A program made the position numbers and the translations under genes. DNA of 64,000 bases. Origin: Geobacteraceae bacterium. GTDB taxonomy: Bacteria; Desulfobacterota; Desulfuromonadia; Geobacterales; Pseudopelobacteraceae. How positions within the stretch are numbered: the stretch's first letter is position 1; every line of letters starts with the position of its first letter. The DNA lies in NCBI GenBank assembly GCA_025355965.1, contig JANXYR010000079.1:1-64000 (forward strand). The letters run 5' to 3'. The notes under the pieces are model-generated. The model saw nothing but the letters and a program-made list of their open reading frames with translations. It was not told the origin of the DNA and ran no database searches. This document shows positions 9,864 to 19,619 of the stretch, piece after piece.

Positions 9864-10946
9864 TTACCCATAATATTGACGGTACCAAGCAACAAATCTG
9901 GCAATACCGGCTTCGATGCTCGTGTCTGGCTTGAATCCGACCGCAGCGGCCAAATCAGCAACGTCGGCATACGTAACAAGTACTTCGCCAGGTTGCATCG
10001 GGAGAAGATTTTTTTCTGCTTTTTTACCAAGACACTCCTCCAGCACCTCAATAAAACGTCCAAGCTCAACCGGTTGATGATTGCCGATGTTATAGACGCG
10101 ATAAGGGGCAGAGCTTGTCGCCAGTCCTGGATTCTCGGCATCCCATGAGGGGTCTGGCTTCGGAATATGTTCCATCACCCGCACAACCCCCTCTATAATA
10201 TCATCAATGTAGGTGAAGTCGCGCTGCATCCTCCCATAGTTGAACACGTCGATTGGTCGCCCTTCCAGGATGGCTTTAGTAAAGGAGAAATAGGCCATAT
10301 CCGGGCGTCCCCATGGTCCATAAACGGTAAAGAAACGCAAACCGGTGACCGGTATGCCGAAGAGGTGCGAGTAAGTATGGGCCATAAGTTCGTTAGATTT
10401 CTTGGTTGCTGCATATAAGGATACCGGGTGGTCAACAGAATGGTGCTCTGAAAACGGCACCGTAGCATTGGCACCGTAAACAGAACTTGACGATGCATAA
10501 ACCAAATGCTTGACCTTCGTACTACGGCACCCCTCCAGAATATTCAGGAAACCGCAAATATTGCTGTCAATGTAGACGTGAGGGTTCTGAAGCGAATAGC
10601 GTACTCCCGCTTGGGCTGCAAGATTGATAACATAGTCAAACTGCCCTGACTGAAACAGACTTTCAACAATCGCGCGGTCTTCCAATCCCCCCCTGACAAA
10701 AGCAAAGCCGTCCAGCCCCTCCAGTTTAGCGAGGCGGTACTTTTTAAGAGAAACTTCATAATAGTCATTCAGGTTGTCAAATCCGGTAACCTGGTGCCCA
10801 TGCTGTAGAAGGCGCTGCACAAGATGAAAACCAATAAATCCGGCAGCGCCGGTAACAAGGATCTTGCTCATAGCACGTTCCTGCCCAGACGACGATACCG
10901 AAGCGTCCTGGCGGTGGTAAATATTACTACCGTTTTCAATCCACAC
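9864..10946 (-). CDS. NAD-dependent sugar epimerase (UDP-glucuronate 4-epimerase-like)
   Basis: [19 protein letters not shown]..., YxxxK as YAATKKSNE; likely start is the Met of MSKILVTG. Confidence 0.88.
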   Translation of the reverse strand: MWIENGSNIYHRQDASVSSSGQERAMSKILVTGAAGFIGFHLVQRLLQHGHQVTGFDNLNDYYEVSLKKYRLAKLEGLDGFAFVRGGLEDRAIVESLFQSGQFDYVINLAAQAGVRYSLQNPHVYIDSNICGFLNILEGCRSTKVKHLVYASSSSVYGANATVPFSEHHSVDHPVSLYAATKKSNELMAHTYSHLFGIPVTGLRFFTVYGPWGRPDMAYFSFTKAILEGRPIDVFNYGRMQRDFTYIDDIIEGVVRVMEHIPKPDPSWDAENPGLATSSAPYRVYNIGNHQPVELGRFIEVLEECLGKKAEKNLLPMQPGEVLVTYADVADLAAAVGFKPDTSIEAGIARFVAWYRQYYG

Positions 10947-11024
10947 TCCCCTTCAACACGGCATAATACCGGTTGTCCAAATAGTATCGTCCTGCAAATC
11001 TGGCCCAGAGCAATCCGGTATTGT

Positions 11025-11675
11025 TCAGAATCCAAGCCGCAGGCCGAGAACGGCACTGTGGCAGGAATAATCCATATCTAATGTACGACCGTTGACTTCG
11101 CTAAACGTGGGCCGAGTGCTTCTGAAAAAGCGATAGCCAAGATCCAGATTCAGATAGTCTGTCAGCGCAACATCGACACCGCACCCCACCTGGTAGGCAA
11201 AGACAACTGCCGAGTCGCTACTCATGGGGTAACCGGCCACCTGTAGGTCAGAAGTCTCGATACGTGCCGCCCCGATGCCAACTCCGGCATACGGGGAGAA
11301 CCGCCCGTTGTCGTGGTATACACCAAAGAAGTTAAGCAGCAGACTGTCTGCAGTCACAGTGCCGCTACCCTTTAAACTCCCCTCAACTAACTTTACCTGA
11401 TCGAGCGGATTACTGCGCCTGGTGTATTCAAACTCGACCCGCCCCTCTCCCGCCGGATTGCCCGGCGCAAAATCCCACCCGATAACAGCACTCCCCTGCA
11501 GAGCCGGTTTGAATTTGAGGATGAAATCACCTTGATCGTCGGAAGCCTTGGCGTTCATCAGCGCATTCCCCCCAAATAAAGCCCCGACGTAGGGGCCTGA
11601 GTGCTGTGCCTGTACCTGTCCGCAGAGCAATAGCGGCAAGCAGAGGGTAATTATCGTCTGCCAAATTCGTTTCAT
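11025..11675 (-). CDS. Outer-membrane beta-barrel protein
   Basis: Signal peptide; alternating beta pattern; GVGIGAARIE; C-terminal SAVLGLRLGF ending in Phe. Confidence 0.8.
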   Translation of the reverse strand: MKRIWQTIITLCLPLLLCGQVQAQHSGPYVGALFGGNALMNAKASDDQGDFILKFKPALQGSAVIGWDFAPGNPAGEGRVEFEYTRRSNPLDQVKLVEGSLKGSGTVTADSLLLNFFGVYHDNGRFSPYAGVGIGAARIETSDLQVAGYPMSSDSAVVFAYQVGCGVDVALTDYLNLDLGYRFFRSTRPTFSEVNGRTLDMDYSCHSAVLGLRLGF

Positions 11676-11754
11676 GTAATTCCCTTCCCGAAATAATCCC
11701 CTCCCCCCTGAAAAAGGGGAGACTGAGTGGGGTTAGATGCTAATATTAGAGGCT

Positions 11755-13515
11755 CTACGGTCCTGTGACCGTGATAGTTGCGGCTTGGGTCTTGCCTTCG
11801 AAAATTGCCGTAATCGTGGTCGAACCTCTATCAACCGCCACTACCTGCCCCGGCTGGTTCAGATTGTCGGCCAGGATTGCGACGTTTGAGTTATCGATCG
11901 ACCAGACCGCATCTTCGGTCACATCCTTGGTAGTGCCATCGCTGTAGCTTGCCATTGCTGTGAATGTGACTTGATTACCGGCAATCACGCTAGAAGTGGC
12001 CGGTGAAATTGTCAGACTTTGAAGGCTCCGAGACTTGACCGCAACTGTGTTTGGACCCAGAACAGAGACCGTTTTACCGTTATTAGTATACGTGGCACTG
12101 ACAGTGGTGGAACCGGTGGCAACCCCCGTGACGCGCCCCGCTGCAAGCCCGCTGGTTCCGACTGTCGCTGTTGTCGCGTCTTTCGATGTCCAGACACTGA
12201 GAGCAGTCACATCCTGAGTCGTACCGTCGTCAAAAGTGGCGGTCGCGGTAAAGCGAGCGCTGGTTCCGGCAGTCAGAGTTCCGGCTGTCAGCTCCGGACT
12301 GGCCGTAATAATTGCAATGGACAGGAGTTGTGGTGCGGTAATCGTCAGAGTCGCTGGGGAGGGGATCAACGTGCCAGATGTTGCCGTAATTACGGTCGTT
12401 GGTGTTACCGCAAGGGCGTTGAGCCACACCAAATTGCCTCCATCGGCCGTCACCGATGCAATGGATGTATTGGCCGCCGTCCACTGAACCGCTCCGGTGA
12501 TATCCCGTATGCTGCCATTACTAAAGGTGCCGGTGGCAATTATGCGACGAGTGTTGTCTTTGACCAGTGTAACGATGGACGGTGATACGGTAAATTGGGT
12601 CAGATTTCCCCCCGTCGCCTTGAGGGTCATCGATTTACTGATCTTCCCATCCGGACTAGTGGCACTGATAGTGGTCGTTCCCTGCGTGAGTATTGTAACC
12701 GTTCCGTCGACTTTAATTGTAGCTATTGCGGGATTTGAGGATCCCCAGGTAACCTGCGAGGAAATATCAGGAGTAGAACCATCGGAATAGGTCCCGGTAG
12801 CCGTGATTTTTTTAGTGGACAACGTAAGGATCGAGGGGTTGTTAGGCGAGAGTTCAATTGATTGCAGCACCGGTTCCGTGACAGTCAGTGGCGTACTTCC
12901 ACTGGCATCCTTAAAAGTCGCCGTAATCGTAGACTTACCAACGGCCAGGGCTTTGACTAAACCTTTGCTGACAACCTCGTCGCTAACAGTCGCCACATCG
13001 GTTGCACTCGAACTCCAGTTCACGTCCTCCGTCAGATTCTGAACCGTTGCGTCCGAGAAGGTACCGCTTACTAAAAACTGTCTGCTCAACCCCTTGGCAA
13101 TGGATGGAGCGTCAGGAGTAATAGTCAAAGGATTGGTTATGGTAGCCGAGCTTACCTTCAACGTGAAATCAGCCGAAACACTCCCCACTTTAGCGGTAAT
13201 AATTGCGATGCCTCCCGGGGCAAGCCCACCAACCACCTGGTTCTTGTTCGGAGCCGTTGAATAAGGAAACGAAGCCACGAGTGTCGAATCGCTTGACCAG
13301 ACCACCTGGTCGGTAATGTCACGGGTGTACAAACCTGAATAGTCGCCTGTTGCCGTGAACCTGGTGGATGTTTGAGCAGCAATTGTCGAGTAAAACGCAC
13401 TAATCTTGATCGAAGTAAGCGGAACGAAATCGTTGTGCCGAGTCGGAGTTCCATCCCAACCGCAGCCGGATAACAGCAGCAGTAATATAAAACATGACCT
13501 TATCAGGTTATCCAT
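11755..13515 (-). CDS. Lipoprotein with tandem BIG2-type Ig-like domains
   Basis: Lipobox LLLLSGCGW; repeated units of the type SIxxGxxxQFTATGTYSDGTTxDIT...WSSSNxxVATV. Confidence 0.88.
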   Translation of the reverse strand: MDNLIRSCFILLLLLSGCGWDGTPTRHNDFVPLTSIKISAFYSTIAAQTSTRFTATGDYSGLYTRDITDQVVWSSDSTLVASFPYSTAPNKNQVVGGLAPGGIAIITAKVGSVSADFTLKVSSATITNPLTITPDAPSIAKGLSRQFLVSGTFSDATVQNLTEDVNWSSSATDVATVSDEVVSKGLVKALAVGKSTITATFKDASGSTPLTVTEPVLQSIELSPNNPSILTLSTKKITATGTYSDGSTPDISSQVTWGSSNPAIATIKVDGTVTILTQGTTTISATSPDGKISKSMTLKATGGNLTQFTVSPSIVTLVKDNTRRIIATGTFSNGSIRDITGAVQWTAANTSIASVTADGGNLVWLNALAVTPTTVITATSGTLIPSPATLTITAPQLLSIAIITASPELTAGTLTAGTSARFTATATFDDGTTQDVTALSVWTSKDATTATVGTSGLAAGRVTGVATGSTTVSATYTNNGKTVSVLGPNTVAVKSRSLQSLTISPATSSVIAGNQVTFTAMASYSDGTTKDVTEDAVWSIDNSNVAILADNLNQPGQVVAVDRGSTTITAIFEGKTQAATITVTGP

Positions 13516-13650
13516 ACGTGTCGTGTCCTCTAAGAAAAGTAAGTGGCTAGTATTGTAACCGGGTACAGTTAAGCAATTATTCCGCTGAGTTGAAATTTAG
13601 AAATAGCGTAAAACAGGATGGTGGTGGAGTAGAACTATCCCTCTTACATT

Positions 13651-13760
13651 TCACTGGCTTTTCCGGTACGGACTCCGATACTGGATCGCCTCTACGATAT
13701 GCTGCTCGTGCATTGTATCACTTCCGTCAAGATCTGCAATAGTGCGGGCAGAGAAAAGGT
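13651..13760 (-). pseudogene. comM 3'-end remnant
   Basis: Minus strand encodes [32 protein letters not shown], matching the C-terminus of the intact comM at 33542 ([32 protein letters not shown]); no full ORF, in-frame stop upstream. Confidence 0.85.
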
Positions 13761-13840
13761 GCAGACTCAATTTACGAGTAAAATCGATCCTGCTACTCTT
13801 TCAAGGCCGACTGACTTTCAGCGGCTGACTATTTTCCAAG

Positions 13841-13862
13841 TCAATTATTGAAAAATAATTGA
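13841..13862. repeat. AT-rich perfect hairpin
   Basis: TCAATTATT-GAAA-AATAATTGA just upstream of the operon start. Confidence 0.7.
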
Positions 13863-13962
13863 TTTGGGTAAATATATAATCCTTGTCAAGTGCAATTTTT
13901 TTGGTAAACTCGTTTCTCTTATACTCTATGCGTCCTGGCAAATCTACTTCAAGGAGTCAGAA

Positions 13963-14304
13963 ATGTACTGTTTCCACAAGAAAATCCCAAAAGAGGATAT
14001 CGGTGATGGCGTTCTTTTTCAGCATTTGGGGACTGGCAATGACATGACGGTTTTTCACTGGAATATGCCAGATGGATCTGTAGTGGAACTCCACCAGCAT
14101 CCGAATGAACAGTTCGGCTATGTGATAAAGGGTGGTTTCAAAATGACCATCGGTGCTGAGATTTCAGAACTATCAGTCGGAGATGCCTATTTTATCCCGC
14201 CCGACGTTCCACATACCTTCATCGCTGTCGGGGAGACAGAAGCTATCGATGTCTTTAACCCCAAGCGGGCAGAAGAAAATTTCCCGAACAAGAAAAAACA
14301 GTGA
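13963..14304 (+). CDS. Cupin-domain protein
   Basis: DGSVVELHQHPNEQFGYVIKGGFKMTIG...IPPDVPHTF; RBS AAGGAG before ATG 13963. Confidence 0.88.
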   Translation: MYCFHKKIPKEDIGDGVLFQHLGTGNDMTVFHWNMPDGSVVELHQHPNEQFGYVIKGGFKMTIGAEISELSVGDAYFIPPDVPHTFIAVGETEAIDVFNPKRAEENFPNKKKQ

Positions 14305-14365
14305 ACCGTTCCAGTTAAAAATATTCCGCATTTTTGCGGAAAATAACCCACTTAAGGAGAAGACC

Positions 14366-15139
14366 ATGGCAAAAAAAGTGATCATTCTGGCGACTAACTA
14401 TGGAACATGGGGCGAAGAGCTTCAAGCACCTTGGGACATCATCAAAAAGGCTGGCCATGAAGTGACGCTGGCTACTCCGCTTGGCAAGAAACCACTCCCG
14501 CTTAAAGTGAGTTGCGATCCGGATTTTTTTGATCCGATCATCAAGGTTCACACAAATCCTCCCGATGTCTGCAAGCGTATCAAGGAACTGACCGACGGTG
14601 ACGAGTGGGCCAATCCGCTTAAATATAAAGATGTCAAGATGGTAGATTATGACGCCATTGTTCTGACAGGCGGTTTGGGCGCCATGATAGATATGTGCAA
14701 CAACTACAATGTTCACAAGCTGATTATGGAAGCGTTCAACAGCAACAAGCTTATCGGCGCTCTGTGCTACTCGGTCACCACTCTGGTTTTCTGCCGTAAT
14801 TCTCTGAACGATCACAAGAGCATAATCTGGGGCAAGCAGATCGCCGCCCATCCGGACAAGTGGGATTTCTACGGTCCGGATTTTGACTTCACCTACGACC
14901 TCTATAACGAAACCGAAGACAACAAGATGACCGATGTTCACACCCCCGGCTTCCTCTGGCCGCTGGAACCGTTGGTGCGTGATGCGGTTGGTCCCGAAGG
15001 CAAATGCATTGCCAACATCTGGGCGAACCGCGACCATCCGACTGTCGTATATGATTGGCCATTTGTGACTGGCACATCGGTAGAGTCTTCCATTGCATAC
15101 GGAAAGAAACTCGTCGAAGTCCTTGCTACTCTCAAATAA
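14366..15139 (+). CDS. DJ-1/PfpI family protein
   Basis: KKVIILATNYGTWGEELQAPWDIIKKAGHEV..., nucleophile-elbow-like GALCYSVTTL; RBS AAGGAGA before ATG 14366. Confidence 0.82.
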   Translation: MAKKVIILATNYGTWGEELQAPWDIIKKAGHEVTLATPLGKKPLPLKVSCDPDFFDPIIKVHTNPPDVCKRIKELTDGDEWANPLKYKDVKMVDYDAIVLTGGLGAMIDMCNNYNVHKLIMEAFNSNKLIGALCYSVTTLVFCRNSLNDHKSIIWGKQIAAHPDKWDFYGPDFDFTYDLYNETEDNKMTDVHTPGFLWPLEPLVRDAVGPEGKCIANIWANRDHPTVVYDWPFVTGTSVESSIAYGKKLVEVLATLK

Positions 15140-15220
15140 ACTTTTTTTTAAATGCCTTCTCTCCCTCGCCTGGCGTAGCGGGGAGAAGGCATTTTTTTAG
15201 TCAAAGAAGGGAGGATTTCC

Positions 15221-15448
15221 ATGCCTTGCATCACCATACAAAGCCTTGAGTTGAACGACGACCAGAAAGTTTATCTGGCAGAAAACTTTAACAGGATGTT
15301 TTCCGAGGTCACTGGCGTCCCCGATGATCGAATCTATATTTTTTTTGATGGGTATCCCCTTGATTGTGCTGCAAAGAGTGGCAAACTTTTTTCCAAGAAC
15401 CCGCCTCAATTTGCCAAGGGAGCATTCTCGTTACCGGAGGCAAAGTGA
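15221..15448 (+). CDS. Tautomerase/MIF-like protein (Pro1)
   Basis: MPCITIQSLELNDDQKVYLAENFNRMFSEVTGVPDDRIYIFFDGYP. Confidence 0.75.
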   Translation: MPCITIQSLELNDDQKVYLAENFNRMFSEVTGVPDDRIYIFFDGYPLDCAAKSGKLFSKNPPQFAKGAFSLPEAK

Positions 15449-17109
15449 TGACAAACCTGGATGTAAATGAAGCTATTGTCAAAATTATTGAGAACATCGG
15501 AGTAACCCACGTTTTTGGCGGCAGCGGTCAGGTGAATGCCAGCATGTTACTAGCTCTGGACGAATCCAAAAAGGTGAAAACTGTCATTGTCCGTAACGAG
15601 CAAGCGGCCTCTTTCATGGCCTGCGGTTATGCAATGTTTTCTGATCGACTGGGCGTTTGTTTTGCTACCGGTGGCCCTGGAGCTTTCAATCTTCTTTCAG
15701 GCATGGCTGTGGCATTGTCCGATTCTCTTCCTGTGTTGGCTATCACCGGCTACACGTCAAAGGGGCAGCGCGGTAAAGGTGCGCTTAACGAGTCCACCGG
15801 CCTGCACAGAACACCTGATTCGCATGCTATGTTCATGGCCACCACCAAAAAATCGTTCATCATTGAAAGCGCGGATCAAACCTGCGACATCCTTGAAGAA
15901 GCTCTCAACCTGGCGTTTGAAGGTCGTCCTGGCCCTGTTCACATCCATATTCCCAAGGATATAACCATCGCCAAGGTGACAAATTTCAGAGAAATCAAGC
16001 TCAACATCAAGCCAATTCTGCCCGATCCTGACAAGATGGTTTTGATAGCCGAGTGTCTCGCCCAGGCAATTGAAAAGAAAGATCCGGTTATGCTGCTGGT
16101 TGGATACGGCTGCATTCGTAGTCACTCACAAAAAGAATTGTTGTATCTAATCGACAAGTTTCAGATTCCGTGGGCTAGTTCGATGGATGCCAAAGGCTTC
16201 CTTCCTGAAGATCATCCTTTAAGTTTGGGTGTATATGGAACATCAGGAGATCCAGGCGCCAAAAAATATTTCCAGACGGCAAAGGTTGTATTAGCGATCG
16301 GCAACTCCTTCCCCCAGAACGCCACCTTCGCCTTCAAGCCAGACCTGTATGCGGGTAAGACTCTTCTTCATATCAACATCGATCCAGACGAGATCGACAA
16401 GGTATACAAAGCTGATGTCGGCCTGGTTAGTGATGCGAAACCCGCCATCGTCGGGATAATTGAGGAGTTGTTCAAGCATGTTAAAAATATCGAGCCGGCC
16501 AGTATCGTGAGAGAAAAATACTACGATCTTCCTGTGACTTCTCCCGGGAGTAAAATTCACCCGGCCGAACTGGTTCGAGCCATATCCCGGAATCTGCCGG
16601 ATAACGCTATCACTCTAGGGGATGCCGGTTCCAATATGCTGTGGATGAATTGCTACCTGAATCTGACCGCTAATCAACGCTATCAGAACCCAGGCAGTTT
16701 CGGGCCCATGGCAAGCCATGTCAACGCAGCAATCGGTATCAAGGCGGCCAACCCTGACAAGGCGGTTGTTGCCTGTGTTGGTGATGGGGATTATCTGATG
16801 TCCGGGTTTGAGTTATTAACCGCTGTGGAATACAACATTCCGGTTGTGTGGATCATCATGAACAACGGAGAATTTAACGTCATCAAGAAGTTTTTGATTG
16901 ATTCGTTCGGCAAACATGCCTTCATGAAGTTCCTGAATCCTGATTTTGCCATGTATGCCAAGGCGTGCGGAGCTGAAGGTTACCGGGTTGAGAAGCTTGA
17001 GGATTTTGAACCGATCTTCAAGAATGCTATCGCCAGCAATAAACCCACTCTGATTGATGTGGTCATCGAATCTGAAGTCTATCCCCCGTTTGACATGGGG
17101 AAAGTGTGA
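15448..17109 (+). CDS. Thiamine-diphosphate-dependent enzyme (acetolactate synthase / 2-oxoacid decarboxylase-like)
   Basis: VRNEQAASFMACGYA, C-terminal TPP motif GDGDYLMSGFELLTAVEYNIPVVWIIMNN; start overlaps the upstream stop (GTGATG). Confidence 0.88.
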   Translation: MTNLDVNEAIVKIIENIGVTHVFGGSGQVNASMLLALDESKKVKTVIVRNEQAASFMACGYAMFSDRLGVCFATGGPGAFNLLSGMAVALSDSLPVLAITGYTSKGQRGKGALNESTGLHRTPDSHAMFMATTKKSFIIESADQTCDILEEALNLAFEGRPGPVHIHIPKDITIAKVTNFREIKLNIKPILPDPDKMVLIAECLAQAIEKKDPVMLLVGYGCIRSHSQKELLYLIDKFQIPWASSMDAKGFLPEDHPLSLGVYGTSGDPGAKKYFQTAKVVLAIGNSFPQNATFAFKPDLYAGKTLLHINIDPDEIDKVYKADVGLVSDAKPAIVGIIEELFKHVKNIEPASIVREKYYDLPVTSPGSKIHPAELVRAISRNLPDNAITLGDAGSNMLWMNCYLNLTANQRYQNPGSFGPMASHVNAAIGIKAANPDKAVVACVGDGDYLMSGFELLTAVEYNIPVVWIIMNNGEFNVIKKFLIDSFGKHAFMKFLNPDFAMYAKACGAEGYRVEKLEDFEPIFKNAIASNKPTLIDVVIESEVYPPFDMGKV

Positions 17110-17116
17110 GTTATTT

Positions 17117-17464
17117 ATGAATAAACTTGTCATCCCGGGCTTTAACCAGTCCGCCTTCGCCAACCGGTTTATCGGCAACCAGGAAAAGTTGAACGAGGGC
17201 ATAGATATACCGGATTGTTGCGACCAGATATTTCTGCTCACTTTCAATCCGGGTGACAAGCGCCCAATGCATTCTCACGAAGAGATCCGCCTGACCTTCG
17301 TCCGGTCGGGGCGGATGATGCTCACCTTTGAGCATTCCGTGCAAGAAATGGGGCAGGGGGATTTTTTTTCCTCTTTCCCCAATATGTTACACAGCCTCGA
17401 AGTTCTGGGGGATCAGCCGTTGAACCTTCTCGAAATAATCATTCCAAACCCTTGTGAAAAATAA
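17117..17464 (+). CDS. Cupin-domain protein
   Basis: PMHSHEEIRLTFVRSGRMMLTFE...FFSSFPNMLHSLEVLG. Confidence 0.8.
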   Translation: MNKLVIPGFNQSAFANRFIGNQEKLNEGIDIPDCCDQIFLLTFNPGDKRPMHSHEEIRLTFVRSGRMMLTFEHSVQEMGQGDFFSSFPNMLHSLEVLGDQPLNLLEIIIPNPCEK

Positions 17465-17483
17465 CCACTAACAGGAGATAAGC

Positions 17484-18341
17484 ATGAAGTTAATCAAGTT
17501 TGCCAATGTATGTTTTGTGCTGTTTTTAGCTCTTTCACTTTTTACCCTTTCGGGATGTGGTAGCAATGATTCTGACACCCCGGCGGTTACCGTTGCCCCT
17601 ATCGTCGTCCTGACCAAGATGAACGTTAAAACCGGCCAGGAAACTGCCGCAAAAACGGCGATCGTTAATTTTGTAACCGAAACCCATAAGGAAGCGGGCG
17701 TAATTTCTTACGATGTTTATCAGGGTAACGGAACTGAAGACCATACATTTTGGTTTCGCGAAGTCTGGAAGGATGCGGCTGCCATTTCTACTCATTTTGG
17801 AACCACTCAATTCGGAACTTTGGTGACTGCCGCCCCATCTCTTTTTAACGTTCAATTTACCGGTGGAGATGGAACACCTCAATATTTTATAGTGACAACC
17901 CAGACAACAACTGCCAGTGCCAAATCGCTTCTTACCGGTGCTGTCGCGATCGAGTACTTTAAGGCCAAAACAGGCAAAGACGTTGAGGCTCAAACCCTTT
18001 TGACTACTCTTGCCCAGTCCGCCCTGACACAAACAGGCAATGTTTCTTTTGATCTTTTCAAGTATGAGGCTAATTATGGGATGCCTGAGGGAACCTATCA
18101 GACTTTTTCAAAATGGCAGGGTTCAAACGCCTACGACACCTACTTGGCTTCAACCGCATACACGACATTCAAAACACAATCTGCAGCCTTGTCTGATACG
18201 GATACAGCCACTCTTGCGACCATGTTCACAACTCCGAAGACTCTTGCGCTTAAGGCAGAACAAATCGCCGATCCTCAACCACTTTCTGTAGAAAGCAAGA
18301 ATACTTTGAAAGAATACGTAAAGAAAATGGCAGGTCAATGA
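17484..18341 (+). CDS. Lipoprotein with two ABM-like (antibiotic biosynthesis monooxygenase fold) domains
   Basis: Lipobox FTLSGCGS; two repeats each with (K)MNVKTGQE.../FKAKTGKD... followed by ISYDVYQ.../VSFDLFKYE...; W motif FREVWKD / FSKWQGS. Confidence 0.75.
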   Translation: MKLIKFANVCFVLFLALSLFTLSGCGSNDSDTPAVTVAPIVVLTKMNVKTGQETAAKTAIVNFVTETHKEAGVISYDVYQGNGTEDHTFWFREVWKDAAAISTHFGTTQFGTLVTAAPSLFNVQFTGGDGTPQYFIVTTQTTTASAKSLLTGAVAIEYFKAKTGKDVEAQTLLTTLAQSALTQTGNVSFDLFKYEANYGMPEGTYQTFSKWQGSNAYDTYLASTAYTTFKTQSAALSDTDTATLATMFTTPKTLALKAEQIADPQPLSVESKNTLKEYVKKMAGQ

Positions 18342-18369
18342 GCTAATTGAGAAAATGAGGATTTTAGAT

Positions 18370-18741
18370 ATGCCAAAAAAGAAACTTACCCCGCAGGACA
18401 ACGCAGTTCTTGGTGATGAAGAATTGATGGCAGGCCTTCGGAAGCTTGATCCTGAATGGGGGGATTACTGCATCAGGGTATCAGGGGAAGCATATTCAAA
18501 ACCGCTTATCAGCCAGAAGACCAAGGTTATGATTGCCCTTGTCGTTGATATCGTCGAACAGCTTCACGGTCCACAGTTCGCCAACCATGTGAACATGGCC
18601 AAGAAGCAGGGCATCACACGCGAAGAGATCGAGGAGCTTCTCTACTTCATGACCGTCTACGTCGGTTTTAATAAAGCAGGCGGTTATTTCCCCGCTATTA
18701 AAGAGATTTTTGGCCCAAAACAGAATACTTCGCCCGACTAA
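18370..18741 (+). CDS. Carboxymuconolactone decarboxylase (CMD/AhpD-like) family protein
   Basis: ISQKTKVMIALVVDIVEQLHGPQFANHVNMAKKQGITREEIEELLYFMTVYVGFN; start may alternatively be 18355. Confidence 0.8.
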   Translation: MPKKKLTPQDNAVLGDEELMAGLRKLDPEWGDYCIRVSGEAYSKPLISQKTKVMIALVVDIVEQLHGPQFANHVNMAKKQGITREEIEELLYFMTVYVGFNKAGGYFPAIKEIFGPKQNTSPD

Positions 18742-18770
18742 AACAACATCTATCTTACCAGGAGGTTTTT

Positions 18771-19019
18771 ATGCCAGTTATTCAGATCAGCACACTTGAA
18801 CTCACCGATGAGCAGAAAATGGACATCGCAAGTAAGTTCACCAAGATTCTTTCCGATTCAACCAAAGTTCCCGAAGATCGGATCTATTGCATGTTCCATG
18901 ATTTTCCGCTCAACAGCATCGCAGCCGGAGGACACTTGGTCTCCGAGTTCCCTCCAGGCCCCGATGATTTTAACATCAAATACACCGCCGAACTTAAGAA
19001 AAAACGGGACAATCCTTAA
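18771..19019 (+). CDS. Tautomerase/MIF-like protein (Pro1), second copy
   Basis: MPVIQISTLELTDEQKMDIASKFTKILSDSTKVPEDRIYCMFHDFP; paralogue of 15221. Confidence 0.75.
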   Translation: MPVIQISTLELTDEQKMDIASKFTKILSDSTKVPEDRIYCMFHDFPLNSIAAGGHLVSEFPPGPDDFNIKYTAELKKKRDNP

Positions 19020-19034
19020 TAAGAGGAGCTTTCA

Positions 19035-19610
19035 ATGACGCTTAAAGGAAAAAAAATAGCGATTCTGATGGAAGGGGACTGGTATGAACCGGAAATCTGG
19101 TACTACCGTCTTCGCTTTGCTGAAGAAGGTGCAGAGGTTCATTTTCTTACCCGTATGTGGGGCCAGCCAGTTCTCACTTTTCTCGGCCATGAATTCCGCG
19201 CCCCTTTTGAGGTTACGGAATCTTTCGAGGGGATGGATGATGAAACGCTTAGAAGTTTTTCTGCTGTAATTGTTCCGGCTGGAATGGTTGCCGACCGGCT
19301 TCGCTATACCGAGGATATCAACAAGCTTCCACCTGCTGTGGAATTCATGAAGCGAGCGTTCGCCGAAAAAACTATTATCAAGGGAATAATCTGCCACGGG
19401 CTGTGGCTTGTTGCATCTGCCCCAGAGCTGGTTCGAGGGCGGAGTTTGGTTGTCCATAATAACCTTCTGGGAGATGCCCGTAACATGGGGGCACAATATG
19501 TCGATAATGATGTAGTGGTTGATGGTGACCTTGTCACTGCCCGCAGTGGCGGGCAGTGCAATCATTTTGCCCGTAAAATAATCGAGATGATTGCAGAAAG
19601 TTCAGGCTGA
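19035..19610 (+). CDS. DJ-1/PfpI family protein, second copy
   Basis: GKKIAILMEGDWYEPEIWYYRLRFAEEGAEV..., IKGIICHGLWLVASA (Cys elbow). Confidence 0.88.
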   Translation: MTLKGKKIAILMEGDWYEPEIWYYRLRFAEEGAEVHFLTRMWGQPVLTFLGHEFRAPFEVTESFEGMDDETLRSFSAVIVPAGMVADRLRYTEDINKLPPAVEFMKRAFAEKTIIKGIICHGLWLVASAPELVRGRSLVVHNNLLGDARNMGAQYVDNDVVVDGDLVTARSGGQCNHFARKIIEMIAESSG

Positions 19611-19619
19611 AGGGTATTT

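Noticed and set aside
12019-12585. 188-aa plus-strand ORF opposite the BIG2 gene
   Set aside because: Arises from the repetitive antisense of Ig-like repeats.
14315-15037. 240-aa minus-strand ORF opposite the DJ-1/PfpI gene
   Set aside because: Antisense of a well-supported coding gene; no RBS or domain.
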